Source of the DNA: Oscillospiraceae bacterium | GTDB lineage: Bacteria; Bacillota; Clostridia; Oscillospirales; Ruminococcaceae | DNA: 51,619 nucleotides | NCBI GenBank assembly: GCA_024404815.1 | Contig: JAKSPL010000012.1 | Coordinates: 1-51,619 of the forward strand | Reading direction: 5' to 3' | Shown: positions 31,857-40,375 of the stretch, in pieces | Layout of the letters: each line of letters opens with the position of its first letter | Position numbering within the stretch: the first letter of the stretch is position 1 | Made by a program: the position numbers and the translations under genes | Notes under the pieces: generated by a model | The model's database searches: none | Told to the model about the DNA's origin: nothing | Seen by the model: the letters and a program-made list of their open reading frames with translations, nothing else

Positions 31857-33182
31857 ATGGAGCAAGAAAAGACAATTCTCATCGGAGTGGTTTGGTATCA
31901 GATATTTGCAGACGGTCATGCCGAAGCCGTCGGCTGCATCCCGTGTGTCAATCAGCTTGATCTGCTTGCGGCGGTGGAAAATGTCCCTGTCACCGCCATT
32001 GCCGATGAAGCATTTTCGGGAAATTTCTTCCTGACCGAAGTCCGCTTTCCCGACACGCTTGAACGCATCGGAAAAGAAGCATTTCGCGGCTGTGAAAAAC
32101 TCCGCGAACTGACCTTTCCGACGGGACTGAAAACGCTGGAGGATTCCTGTTTTGCGCAGTGCTTCCAGCTCAGAGATATCAGTCTCCCCGACAGTCTGGA
32201 AACGATCGCAGACTTTGCATTCAAGGACTGCATTTCCCTGCGCTCTGTCACACTTCGAAAAAACTGCCGTGAGGTTTCTCCGACCGCTTTTCAGGAATGT
32301 CCGAGTCTGGAACGGTTCTTTGTGACCGATGACAACGAATACTTCACCTCCGACGACGGCATTCTCTACAACAAGGATATGACCATACTGCTGCGGTGTC
32401 CCGAAACGAGAAATACCCCTGTCCGTCTGCGCGAAGATATGGACTTTCAGCCCGATGCCTTTGACCGCTGTATGTGGCTGCCTGCGGTGATCGCGGACGA
32501 TGACCACCCGATGTACAGCACGCTGGATGACGGAGTGCTGTACAGCAAAGACGGCACACAGCTCATGCTGGTACCGCAGGGCAGAAAACAGCCGCTCCAT
32601 ATCGAGGAAAATGTGACGGATATCGCGGAGCGTGCGCTCGACCAGAGTTTTGTTCCCGTCATGCAGGTCAAGGATGATGTGGTAGATTTCGCATGGATCG
32701 ACTGCTGTTCGCTGCCGCGCTTCGAGGTCAGCGAGTATAACCCTGCATTCTGCGATGTGGACGGCATTCTCTACGACAAAGAACAGACCGTTCTGATCGC
32801 CTGCTACGGTGCATTCAAGGGCGTTCTGGAACTGCCTGACACAGTCACGATGATCGACTGCGGCGCGGTATCGGGCTGCGGCGGCGTTACGGGTGTCGTT
32901 CTCCCCGATGCGCTCTTTTTGATCGACAACGCGGCTTTTGCCTGCTGTACCGCATTGAAGGAAGCGGACATCCCATCGGGGGTCACGACCATCGGGGACG
33001 AAGCATTTTTAAGTTGCTTCTCGCTGGAAACCGTCCGCATTACAAACCCCGATACGGAAATCGGCACCGATGCGTTTCTCGGCTGTCTGAATCTCACGAT
33101 TTACGCGCCGAGCGGCAGTACCGCAGAAGAATACGCAAACACACACGAAATCGCCTTTCAGCCTTTGGAAACATCTGACTGA
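31857..33182 (+). CDS. Cytoplasmic leucine-rich repeat (BspA/LRR_5 type) protein
   Basis: 441 residues. Repeats of about 23 residues follow the LRR_5 pattern (for example AFRGCEKLRELTFPTGLKTL and CFAQCFQLRDISLPDSLETI) at about residues 45-155 and again at 335-430. The middle section has two copies of a D(D/V)DGILY(N/D)K motif (about 163 and 300, with a variant DDGVLYSKDG near 223) that often interrupts such repeats. There is no signal peptide and no anchor, unlike surface BspA proteins, so it should stay in the cell. Ribosome site AGAAAGG. It lies between the PARG-like gene (27 nt) and addB (28 nt), so all are likely co-transcribed. Function unknown; probably protein binding. Confidence 0.85.
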   Translation: MEQEKTILIGVVWYQIFADGHAEAVGCIPCVNQLDLLAAVENVPVTAIADEAFSGNFFLTEVRFPDTLERIGKEAFRGCEKLRELTFPTGLKTLEDSCFAQCFQLRDISLPDSLETIADFAFKDCISLRSVTLRKNCREVSPTAFQECPSLERFFVTDDNEYFTSDDGILYNKDMTILLRCPETRNTPVRLREDMDFQPDAFDRCMWLPAVIADDDHPMYSTLDDGVLYSKDGTQLMLVPQGRKQPLHIEENVTDIAERALDQSFVPVMQVKDDVVDFAWIDCCSLPRFEVSEYNPAFCDVDGILYDKEQTVLIACYGAFKGVLELPDTVTMIDCGAVSGCGGVTGVVLPDALFLIDNAAFACCTALKEADIPSGVTTIGDEAFLSCFSLETVRITNPDTEIGTDAFLGCLNLTIYAPSGSTAEEYANTHEIAFQPLETSD

Positions 33183-33210
33183 ACCCTGACTAGAAACGAG
33201 GTGCAATACC

Positions 33211-36200
33211 ATGCTGCATATCGTATGCGGCGGCGTGGGCGCAGGAAAATCCACGCTGCTGATGCAGAAGCTCTCCGCCGATCTGGAATGCGGCAAAACC
33301 GTCCGCACGCTGGTTCCTGAACAGTTTGCATTTACCTACGACAAAAATCTGTACGGTCTGCTGGGTGTGACAGCATTCAACCGCGTGAAAACGGGAAGCT
33401 TCCGCAGTCTGACCGCAGAAATTCTCTCGGACATCGCCTGTGCGCCGCGTGACGCCGCAGACGATGTCGTAAAAACAGTTGTCCTGCACCGTGTTTTGCA
33501 GTCGCTCACAGACAGTCATGCCCTCCGTTACTACGGCGGACAGGCAGATCAGCCTGCGTTTTTTGCGGAACTGCAAAAGCAGCTTGCGGAACTGATGCAG
33601 TCGGGCAGTACCCCCGAACTGCTCGCAGATGCCGCAAGCCGTATGCAGGGTGCGCTCCCCGAAAAAATTCTGGACATCGCACGTATCTACGCAGATTATC
33701 TTGACGAATTGGAACGGCTCGGACTGCGTGACGCGCTCTGCGACACCGTCACCGCGGCAGCCGCAGCGGACGGTTCGAAAATGTTCTGCGGCAGCACCGC
33801 CTACCTCGATGAATTCGAATCGTTTACGGGCGACCAGTATATCCTGCTGGAAGTGCTGCTCCGCGACTGTGACGATGTGTGGATCGCCCTGCGCACTGAC
33901 GACCCCGATGCCCCCGATTATTCCCGTTTCGACGCGGTCAACCAGACCTGCCGCCGATTCCGCAGGCTGGCACAGGAGCTGAATGTCCCCTGTGCGGTGC
34001 AGATTCTCGATACACTTCCGCGCTTTCATGACGCATCTCTTGCACACCTCGGAACATACATCCTCACGCCGCAGCTTCCGCCCTACGAAGGGGAATCTGC
34101 CGTGACGGTCTGCGAGGCACGGGACATGACGCTGGAAGTCGAGTACACCGCCGCGATGATTCGCAGACTGCTGATGCGCGGCAAAGTGTCCTGCCGCGAT
34201 ATTCTTGTAGTCACACACGACCTCTCTGCCTACGGCGCACAGCTCGAAGCGGCGTTCGGACGCTATGAGATCCCGTTTTTCATGGACCTGCACCGAAGTG
34301 TTTTGCATACGGCTGTGATGAAACTGCCGCTTTCTCTGCTGACACTTTGCTGCCGCACCACCACAGAACAGCTTCTGCTCTTTTTGAAAACACAGCTTTC
34401 GCCGCTCTCCCCCGAGAACGCGGCAAGGCTCGAAAACTACGCATTTATATGGGATATTGAAAACGAACAATGGGAACGCCCCTTTGCCGCTGAGACCGAT
34501 CCCGACGGCGAAGCGGAAGCCCTCCGTCAGCAGGTCATGGAACCGATCCTCGAACTGCGGAAACGCTGCGGCGGCGGAAAGAATGCCGTTTCGGGCGCAA
34601 AGCTCTGCATGGCACTCTATAACTGCATCGACGCGCTGGGAATCCCTCTGCGTGTCGGCGGTCTGGCATCGCGCATGAAGGACGGCGGCGATGTCGCAGG
34701 CGGCAGAGCCATGCGCAAGCTCTGGAACCGCTTCACGGAAATTCTCGATGCGCTCCATGATGCGCTCGCCGACACAGAAGTCACGCCCTTACAGCTGGCT
34801 TCCCTGCTGACAACCGTACTGCGGCAAAACCAGATTGCCCTGCCGCCGCAGACGCTCGATGCCGTGACCATACAAAGTGCCGCGGCTGCCCGTTTTGATG
34901 CACCGAAAGTCGTGTTTGTGCTGGGTGTCAATGAGGGGGCATTCCCTGCCGACATTGCAGGCGGCGGATTCTTCTCCGAACAGGAGCGCACGCTTTTGTC
35001 GGCTGAGGGAATCGAACTTTCCCGTTCGGTGCGCGACCTCTGCGCGGACGAACGGCTGATCGTCTGCAAAACGCTTTCTGCACCGTCTGAACGGCTGTTT
35101 CTCTGCTATCCGCTGACCGATGAGGGCGGAAAACACTTACAGCCGTCATCGGTTTTGCAGCAAATTTATCAATTACTCCCGACCACACACACCGATTTCG
35201 CTGACCGCATGGGAACGGCATTCTATGTAACAACAAAAGCAGCGGCGTATTACAGTTTTGTACAGGATTACGCGATTTCCAAACGTGACCGCGAAACCGT
35301 CCGTGCCATGCTGGCAGAGTCCCCTGAGGATGCCGCACGGCTCGAACGTCTGCGCCGCACCGCAGAGCCAAGCCGTCTGCGTGTATCTGACAAGGCACAG
35401 CTGAAAAAACTGCTGGGAGAAAATCTCCTTGTATCCTCCACGCAAATCGAAAACACGATGCAATGCCCGTTCAAGGGATTTTGTGAGAACGGTCTGCGGC
35501 TCTATCTGCGGCGAAAAAATAATATCAATCCGCTTTCGGCAGGCAATCTTGTCCACTACTGCATGGAGCAGTTGTTTATACAGTACCCGACCAGAGAGGC
35601 GTTTCTTGCGCTCTCCCACGCAGAACTCCGTGCCCACGCGGAACAATGCGCTGCGAATTTCCTCAAAAACGAACTGGGCGGCGCACAGGGCAGACCGCTG
35701 CGTTTTCTCCAGAGCTACCGCCGCCTGACCAACCGCATGATCGGACTGCTCATCCACACACAAGCGGAGATGGCACAGTCAAAATTCTCGCCCGATGCCT
35801 GTGAACTGGTCATCGGCAGACTGGGGGATACCGTTGGTACCGCTCCCTACCGCCTGACGCTCCCCAACGGCATGGAACTGACCATGAACGGAAAAATCGA
35901 CCGCGTAGACCTCTGTGAGCAGGACGGACAGCAGTACCTCCGCATCGTGGACTACAAAACAGGCAGCAAACAATTCCACCTTGCTGACATCTACTACGGC
36001 TTGAATTTGCAGATGCTGCTGTATTTATTTGCCATTCTGGACGGTGCGGAGCAGTACGCGGAAATGCAGCCCGCAGGTGTTTTGTATATGCCATCGGATG
36101 CACCGAAAGGCAACCGCTCGCGCGACGATGCCCAGTCAGTCGCGGAGTATGTCAACCAATATTTCCGCATGAGCGGTACAGTTCTCTGCGACAGAGGCAT

Positions 36201-36585
36201 TCTCTCCGCAATGGAAGAAAACATCGCAGGTGTGTATATTCCTGTACAGCTTGCCGCCGAGGACACAGGCGAAGGCACGCCCGTCCTGACGAAAGAATCA
36301 CAGGTATTTGACAAGGAACAGCTTGCCCGTCTGCGCCGCCATGTCGAACAGACCGTTGCAGAATGCATTCAGCAGTACGCAGAGGGCGAAATTGCACCGT
36401 ACCCGATGAAAAAGCGGAGTGGTGATGATAAATTCTACGTAAATGCGTGTGATTACTGTGACTACAAGAGCATCTGCGGCATCGACACGGAAAACAAGGA
36501 ACTTTGCCGCATTCCCATGACCGAAAAAGAATCCCTTGCCGCTATGCAGGCAATCATGAACGGAGAGGAGGCGGATGCACAATGA
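33211..36585 (+). CDS. addB: ATP-dependent helicase/nuclease subunit B
   Basis: 1124 residues. Partner of AddA in the double-strand-break resection complex that loads RecA, the Firmicutes counterpart of RecBCD. The N-terminus has an ATP-binding loop, VCGGVGAGKSTLL. The C-terminal nuclease domain has the DYKTGSK motif (near residue 915), with upstream KIDRVDL. An iron-sulphur cluster is implied by Cys in QCPFKGFC (about 751) and in CDYCDYKSIC near 1085. The start has CGAGG. The stop overlaps the addA ATG (ATGA), which couples the two subunits. Length matches the family. Confidence 0.96.
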   Translation: MLHIVCGGVGAGKSTLLMQKLSADLECGKTVRTLVPEQFAFTYDKNLYGLLGVTAFNRVKTGSFRSLTAEILSDIACAPRDAADDVVKTVVLHRVLQSLTDSHALRYYGGQADQPAFFAELQKQLAELMQSGSTPELLADAASRMQGALPEKILDIARIYADYLDELERLGLRDALCDTVTAAAAADGSKMFCGSTAYLDEFESFTGDQYILLEVLLRDCDDVWIALRTDDPDAPDYSRFDAVNQTCRRFRRLAQELNVPCAVQILDTLPRFHDASLAHLGTYILTPQLPPYEGESAVTVCEARDMTLEVEYTAAMIRRLLMRGKVSCRDILVVTHDLSAYGAQLEAAFGRYEIPFFMDLHRSVLHTAVMKLPLSLLTLCCRTTTEQLLLFLKTQLSPLSPENAARLENYAFIWDIENEQWERPFAAETDPDGEAEALRQQVMEPILELRKRCGGGKNAVSGAKLCMALYNCIDALGIPLRVGGLASRMKDGGDVAGGRAMRKLWNRFTEILDALHDALADTEVTPLQLASLLTTVLRQNQIALPPQTLDAVTIQSAAAARFDAPKVVFVLGVNEGAFPADIAGGGFFSEQERTLLSAEGIELSRSVRDLCADERLIVCKTLSAPSERLFLCYPLTDEGGKHLQPSSVLQQIYQLLPTTHTDFADRMGTAFYVTTKAAAYYSFVQDYAISKRDRETVRAMLAESPEDAARLERLRRTAEPSRLRVSDKAQLKKLLGENLLVSSTQIENTMQCPFKGFCENGLRLYLRRKNNINPLSAGNLVHYCMEQLFIQYPTREAFLALSHAELRAHAEQCAANFLKNELGGAQGRPLRFLQSYRRLTNRMIGLLIHTQAEMAQSKFSPDACELVIGRLGDTVGTAPYRLTLPNGMELTMNGKIDRVDLCEQDGQQYLRIVDYKTGSKQFHLADIYYGLNLQMLLYLFAILDGAEQYAEMQPAGVLYMPSDAPKGNRSRDDAQSVAEYVNQYFRMSGTVLCDRGILSAMEENIAGVYIPVQLAAEDTGEGTPVLTKESQVFDKEQLARLRRHVEQTVAECIQQYAEGEIAPYPMKKRSGDDKFYVNACDYCDYKSICGIDTENKELCRIPMTEKESLAAMQAIMNGEEADAQ

Positions 36586-39500
36586 GCCGCTGGACACCCG
36601 AACAGGAAGCCGCAATTACCGCACGCGGCGCATCGCTGGTCGTCAGCGCGGCGGCAGGCAGCGGAAAAACCTCTGTCCTTGTCGAACGCCTGATCCGTCT
36701 GCTGTCCGATACCGAGGCGCGTACGCCTGCTGAGGCGTTGGTCGTTGTAACATTCACCAACGATGCCGCCGCAGAAGTCCGCAGCCGTCTGAACCTTGCG
36801 CTGACGCAGAAAATGACACAGGAACCCGAAAACGACTGGCTCCGCCGTCAGCAGACGATGCTCCAGAGCGCACATATCTCCACGATCCACAGTTTTTGCT
36901 TTGACCTGCTCCGCGAACAGTTCGCTGCCGCAGGACTTTCCGCAGGCTTCCGCATTATTGACGAAAACGAAGAAAAGGTACTGCGCGGCGAAGCACTCTC
37001 TGCGGTTATGGAAGCGTTCAGCAAGGCGGCAGAGGAGGACAAGGATACTGCGGCACAGCAAAAGCTGCTCCTGTCGGCATTCTGTCCCAAAGACGATCTT
37101 CCGCTGGAAACGCTGATACTGGATATTTTCCGCTGTGTCGAAGCCGCACCGTTCGGCGAAAATCTTCTGTTGGATGCCGCAGATGCCTGTCAGGGAGAAA
37201 AGATGCGCGATGCCGCGATCAACTATATCCTTACACAGCTTGATGCAGTAAAAACCTTGCAGGATCGCGCGAAAGAACTGATGCTGCCGATCTGTACGGA
37301 GAAGCAGACTGCCGTGCTGGTCGATGTGATCGTCATGGCGGACAAGCTCCGCTCTGCGGCAGAGGCAAAGGATACCGCACAGCTCGGCGCACTGCTCAAA
37401 GGAATGTCGTTCGATAAGCTGACGCTGCCGCGCAAACAGGAGTCAGCGTACATCAAAGCCCTCCGCGACCACGCAAAAGAGCTCCTGCTCAGCTTGCAGG
37501 AACTTGCCGTTCCGCTGTCCTATGCGGACAAAGACCTGCCGCGCCATGCAGAGATCCTGCGTGCGCTATACCGACTGGTAAAAGAATTCGACGATACGCT
37601 GTTTGCCATCAAGCAGGAGCGCGGTGTCATCGGGTTCGGCGATGCCATGCGGCTGGCACTCAGACTGCTCGCAGAACGCAAAGAAAACGGCGAAATCGTC
37701 AAAACACCGCTCGCGGAGCAGCTTTCCGAGCAGTATGCCTGTATCATGATCGACGAATTTCAGGATGCGGACAACCAGCAGGACCTGATCTTCCGAATGC
37801 TCTCCCACGGCGGCGATGCGAACCACTACGGTGACAATCTTTTTGTAGTTGGTGACAGCAAACAGTGCATTTACCGCTTCCGCAACGCGAACCCCAATAA
37901 TTTTTACCGCGCGATGCGTGAGGGCGCACCGTATGTGTCCCCGAAGCTCGAACAGAATACCTGCATTCACCTCAACCGCAATTTCCGAAGTGCAAAAGAA
38001 GTCGTCGAAACGGTCAACGGCATTTTTACGCCGCTGATGACCGAACAGGTCGGCGAAATCCGGTATGATGACACACAGAAGCTTGTTCAGGGCGCGGTCT
38101 ATCCCGACGGAAACCGTCCGCTCTCCCTGTTGCTGCTGCACACATCCAAAGAGGAAGATACTGACGAACCGCGTGCCGTTGCCGCACAGATCGCAAGGCA
38201 TCTCGCGGAGGGCACAGAAGTCACAGACCGTGACGGAACAAAGCGTCCCTGCCGCCCGAAAGACTTTCTGATCCTGCTTCGCACCGCAACGAGAATGCCG
38301 CGTTACGCACAGGCACTCGCCGATGCAGGTGTTCCTGTCTGTCCGACCGAACAGTCGGGCTACCTCGATTCACAGGAGATCCGCCTTCTGCTGGATATGC
38401 TCCGCACCGTGGACAATCCCCTGCTGGACATTCCTGCGGCGGCATCCATGCTTTCCCCGATGTTCGGTTTTACCGTGGACGATATGATCGCCGTGCGGCT
38501 GACAGGCAAAAAAAAGCCCCTGTTTCACGGTGTCAGGATGCTCGCAGAGGACGAAAGCACTCCCGACGCACTCCGCACAAAATGTCAGGAATTTCTGGAT
38601 TTTCTGGAATCCATGCGGCTGTTCTCGGCAATGGAAACACCCGAACAGCTCATCCGCCGCATCTATCAGCAGACGGATTTTCTCGGCCTGATGCAGATGT
38701 CGGCAAACGGCGAACAGAAAAAGGCGAACCTCCGCACCCTGACCGTCTATGCCAGACAGTTCGAGGAGAACCGCGGCGGCGGACTCTCCGCATTCCTGCG
38801 CTATCTCGATGCGATCCTTGCACGAAAGAGCGACCTTTCCGCATCGAGCGCACCTGCCGTTTCCGAAGATGTTGTCACGCTCAAAACCATCCATAAATCC
38901 AAAGGTCTGGAAGCCCCGTTCGTAATTCTCGCGCACAGCGACACGGCATTTTCCAAAGAGGATGATAAGAAAACATTCCAGTTCCACAGCGACTGGGGAT
39001 TCGGTTTTCAGCTTCATGACGCCGAGGAACTGACCTGCGGCAAAACGCTCCCCTATCATATGATCGCCCTGCAAAACCGCAGGGAAGCCGTCAGCGAAGA
39101 ACTCCGCCTCTTGTATGTCGCGCTGACACGCGCAAGAGAATATCTGATCCTGCCGCTGACATACAGCAATAACTACGTCACAAAGAAAGCAAAACCGTTT
39201 ATCTGCGAACAGTATGCGTTTGGCGGACAGACCGATCTGCTGACTGCCTCCGCAGGTTCTATGCGCGACTGGCTGATGATGGCTTTGCTGCGGAATCCGT
39301 CCTGTTATCAGCTCCGCACAGCACTAGGACTTGGTGACTTCGATGCGGATGATGCACAGCCGCCGCTTTCAGTAGTGACGGAAACAGTGGAAGCGGAAGA
39401 TGCACCTGCATCCGCAGAAAACGCGGCAGACACGGATGTTCCGAATATAGACGAAGCACTTTTGCAAGCGATAACGACACAATGCAGCTGGCACTACGAC

Positions 39501-40145
39501 AGTCCGCAAGCTGATCTGCCTGCAAAATACGGTGTTTCGGAGATCGCACACGGCGAGGAATTTTCCGCACCGCTGCGGCGTCCGCTGTTTGTCCGCGAAC
39601 GCAGAGGGTTGTCAGGTGCAGAGCGCGGCACCGCCCTCCACACATTTATGCAGTATGCGGATTTCGCCGCGGCAAGCGAAAACTTGGAACAGGAAGTTGC
39701 CCGTCTGGAAACCGAGGGACGCCTTTCTGCAAAGCAGGCAAAGGCAGTCCGAACTTCCACCATCTCCGCATTTTTTGAATCCGACCTGTACGCACGGATC
39801 TGTCGGGCGGACACACTGCGGCGCGAGGAAAAATTCACGGTACGGCTGTCAGATCTGGAACTGGACGGCGACCTCTCCGATTTACAGGCACAGTATCAGG
39901 ATACCGAGGGAATGCTCATCGGCATCATGGATCTGGTCATCGAAGAAAACGGCAGCACGATCCTTGTCGATTACAAAACCGACCAGGTACATACAGGCGA
40001 AGAACTGCTGGAACGATATACCGAACAGATACGGCTGTATGCGCGTGCGCTGCGGCTGCTGGACGGTCATGCCCCGAAAGAATGCTGGCTCTACTCGTTT
40101 GCATTGCAAAAGGCGATCCCTGTTTTAGGCATCACAACCGAATAA
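36582..40145 (+). CDS. addA: ATP-dependent helicase/nuclease subunit A
   Basis: 1187 residues. UvrD-type superfamily 1 helicase with a C-terminal RecB-family nuclease. Walker A SAAAGSGKTSVLVERL near residue 24; helicase motif II MIDEFQDAD near 390; motif VI VALTRAREYLILPL near 850; nuclease motif LVDYKTDQV near 1130. The start ATG overlaps the addB stop, preceded by GGAGAGGAGG. In the cell AddAB unwinds and trims DNA ends until it meets a Chi site. An Ala/Glu-rich segment (about 940-970) links helicase and nuclease parts. A strong terminator follows directly. Confidence 0.97.
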   Translation: MSRWTPEQEAAITARGASLVVSAAAGSGKTSVLVERLIRLLSDTEARTPAEALVVVTFTNDAAAEVRSRLNLALTQKMTQEPENDWLRRQQTMLQSAHISTIHSFCFDLLREQFAAAGLSAGFRIIDENEEKVLRGEALSAVMEAFSKAAEEDKDTAAQQKLLLSAFCPKDDLPLETLILDIFRCVEAAPFGENLLLDAADACQGEKMRDAAINYILTQLDAVKTLQDRAKELMLPICTEKQTAVLVDVIVMADKLRSAAEAKDTAQLGALLKGMSFDKLTLPRKQESAYIKALRDHAKELLLSLQELAVPLSYADKDLPRHAEILRALYRLVKEFDDTLFAIKQERGVIGFGDAMRLALRLLAERKENGEIVKTPLAEQLSEQYACIMIDEFQDADNQQDLIFRMLSHGGDANHYGDNLFVVGDSKQCIYRFRNANPNNFYRAMREGAPYVSPKLEQNTCIHLNRNFRSAKEVVETVNGIFTPLMTEQVGEIRYDDTQKLVQGAVYPDGNRPLSLLLLHTSKEEDTDEPRAVAAQIARHLAEGTEVTDRDGTKRPCRPKDFLILLRTATRMPRYAQALADAGVPVCPTEQSGYLDSQEIRLLLDMLRTVDNPLLDIPAAASMLSPMFGFTVDDMIAVRLTGKKKPLFHGVRMLAEDESTPDALRTKCQEFLDFLESMRLFSAMETPEQLIRRIYQQTDFLGLMQMSANGEQKKANLRTLTVYARQFEENRGGGLSAFLRYLDAILARKSDLSASSAPAVSEDVVTLKTIHKSKGLEAPFVILAHSDTAFSKEDDKKTFQFHSDWGFGFQLHDAEELTCGKTLPYHMIALQNRREAVSEELRLLYVALTRAREYLILPLTYSNNYVTKKAKPFICEQYAFGGQTDLLTASAGSMRDWLMMALLRNPSCYQLRTALGLGDFDADDAQPPLSVVTETVEAEDAPASAENAADTDVPNIDEALLQAITTQCSWHYDSPQADLPAKYGVSEIAHGEEFSAPLRRPLFVRERRGLSGAERGTALHTFMQYADFAAASENLEQEVARLETEGRLSAKQAKAVRTSTISAFFESDLYARICRADTLRREEKFTVRLSDLELDGDLSDLQAQYQDTEGMLIGIMDLVIEENGSTILVDYKTDQVHTGEELLERYTEQIRLYARALRLLDGHAPKECWLYSFALQKAIPVLGITTE

Positions 40146-40148
40146 TCG

Positions 40149-40182
40149 AAAAAGGGAATCCGCAGACAGGATTCCCTTTTTC
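40149..40182 (+). terminator. Intrinsic terminator of addBA
   Basis: AAAAAGGGAATCC pairs with GGATTCCCTTTTT around a 7-nt loop, 3 nt after the addA stop. Confidence 0.93.
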
Positions 40183-40220
40183 TGTCTTGTCAATCTCCAC
40201 AAACACAAATCCATTCACTT

Positions 40221-40234
40221 AAATCATGTGATTT
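40221..40234. promoter_or_regulatory. Palindrome upstream of the pectate lyase promoter
   Basis: AAATCA-TG-TGATTT, a 6+6 inverted repeat 38 nt before the -35 box. Possible activator or repressor site; no regulator can be assigned. Confidence 0.35.
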
Positions 40235-40271
40235 GGAAGATAAAAAGACAGTTCAGAAGTATCTTTCATCA

Positions 40272-40300
40272 TTGAATTTCTCGGAAAAAACGTGTATATT
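40272..40300 (+). promoter_or_regulatory. Promoter of the pectate lyase gene
   Basis: TTGAAT (40272-40277), 17-nt spacer, TATATT (40295-40300). The leader carries a small GGGC/GCCC hairpin (40310-40321). Weaker boxes than the housekeeping promoters nearby fit an inducible gene. Confidence 0.65.
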
Positions 40301-40375
40301 ATTAAGAAAGGGCAATCGCCCATATGGAGAAATAGAACAGTACCCCACCGTATGTTTTTAGGAGGAATTTGAGTT

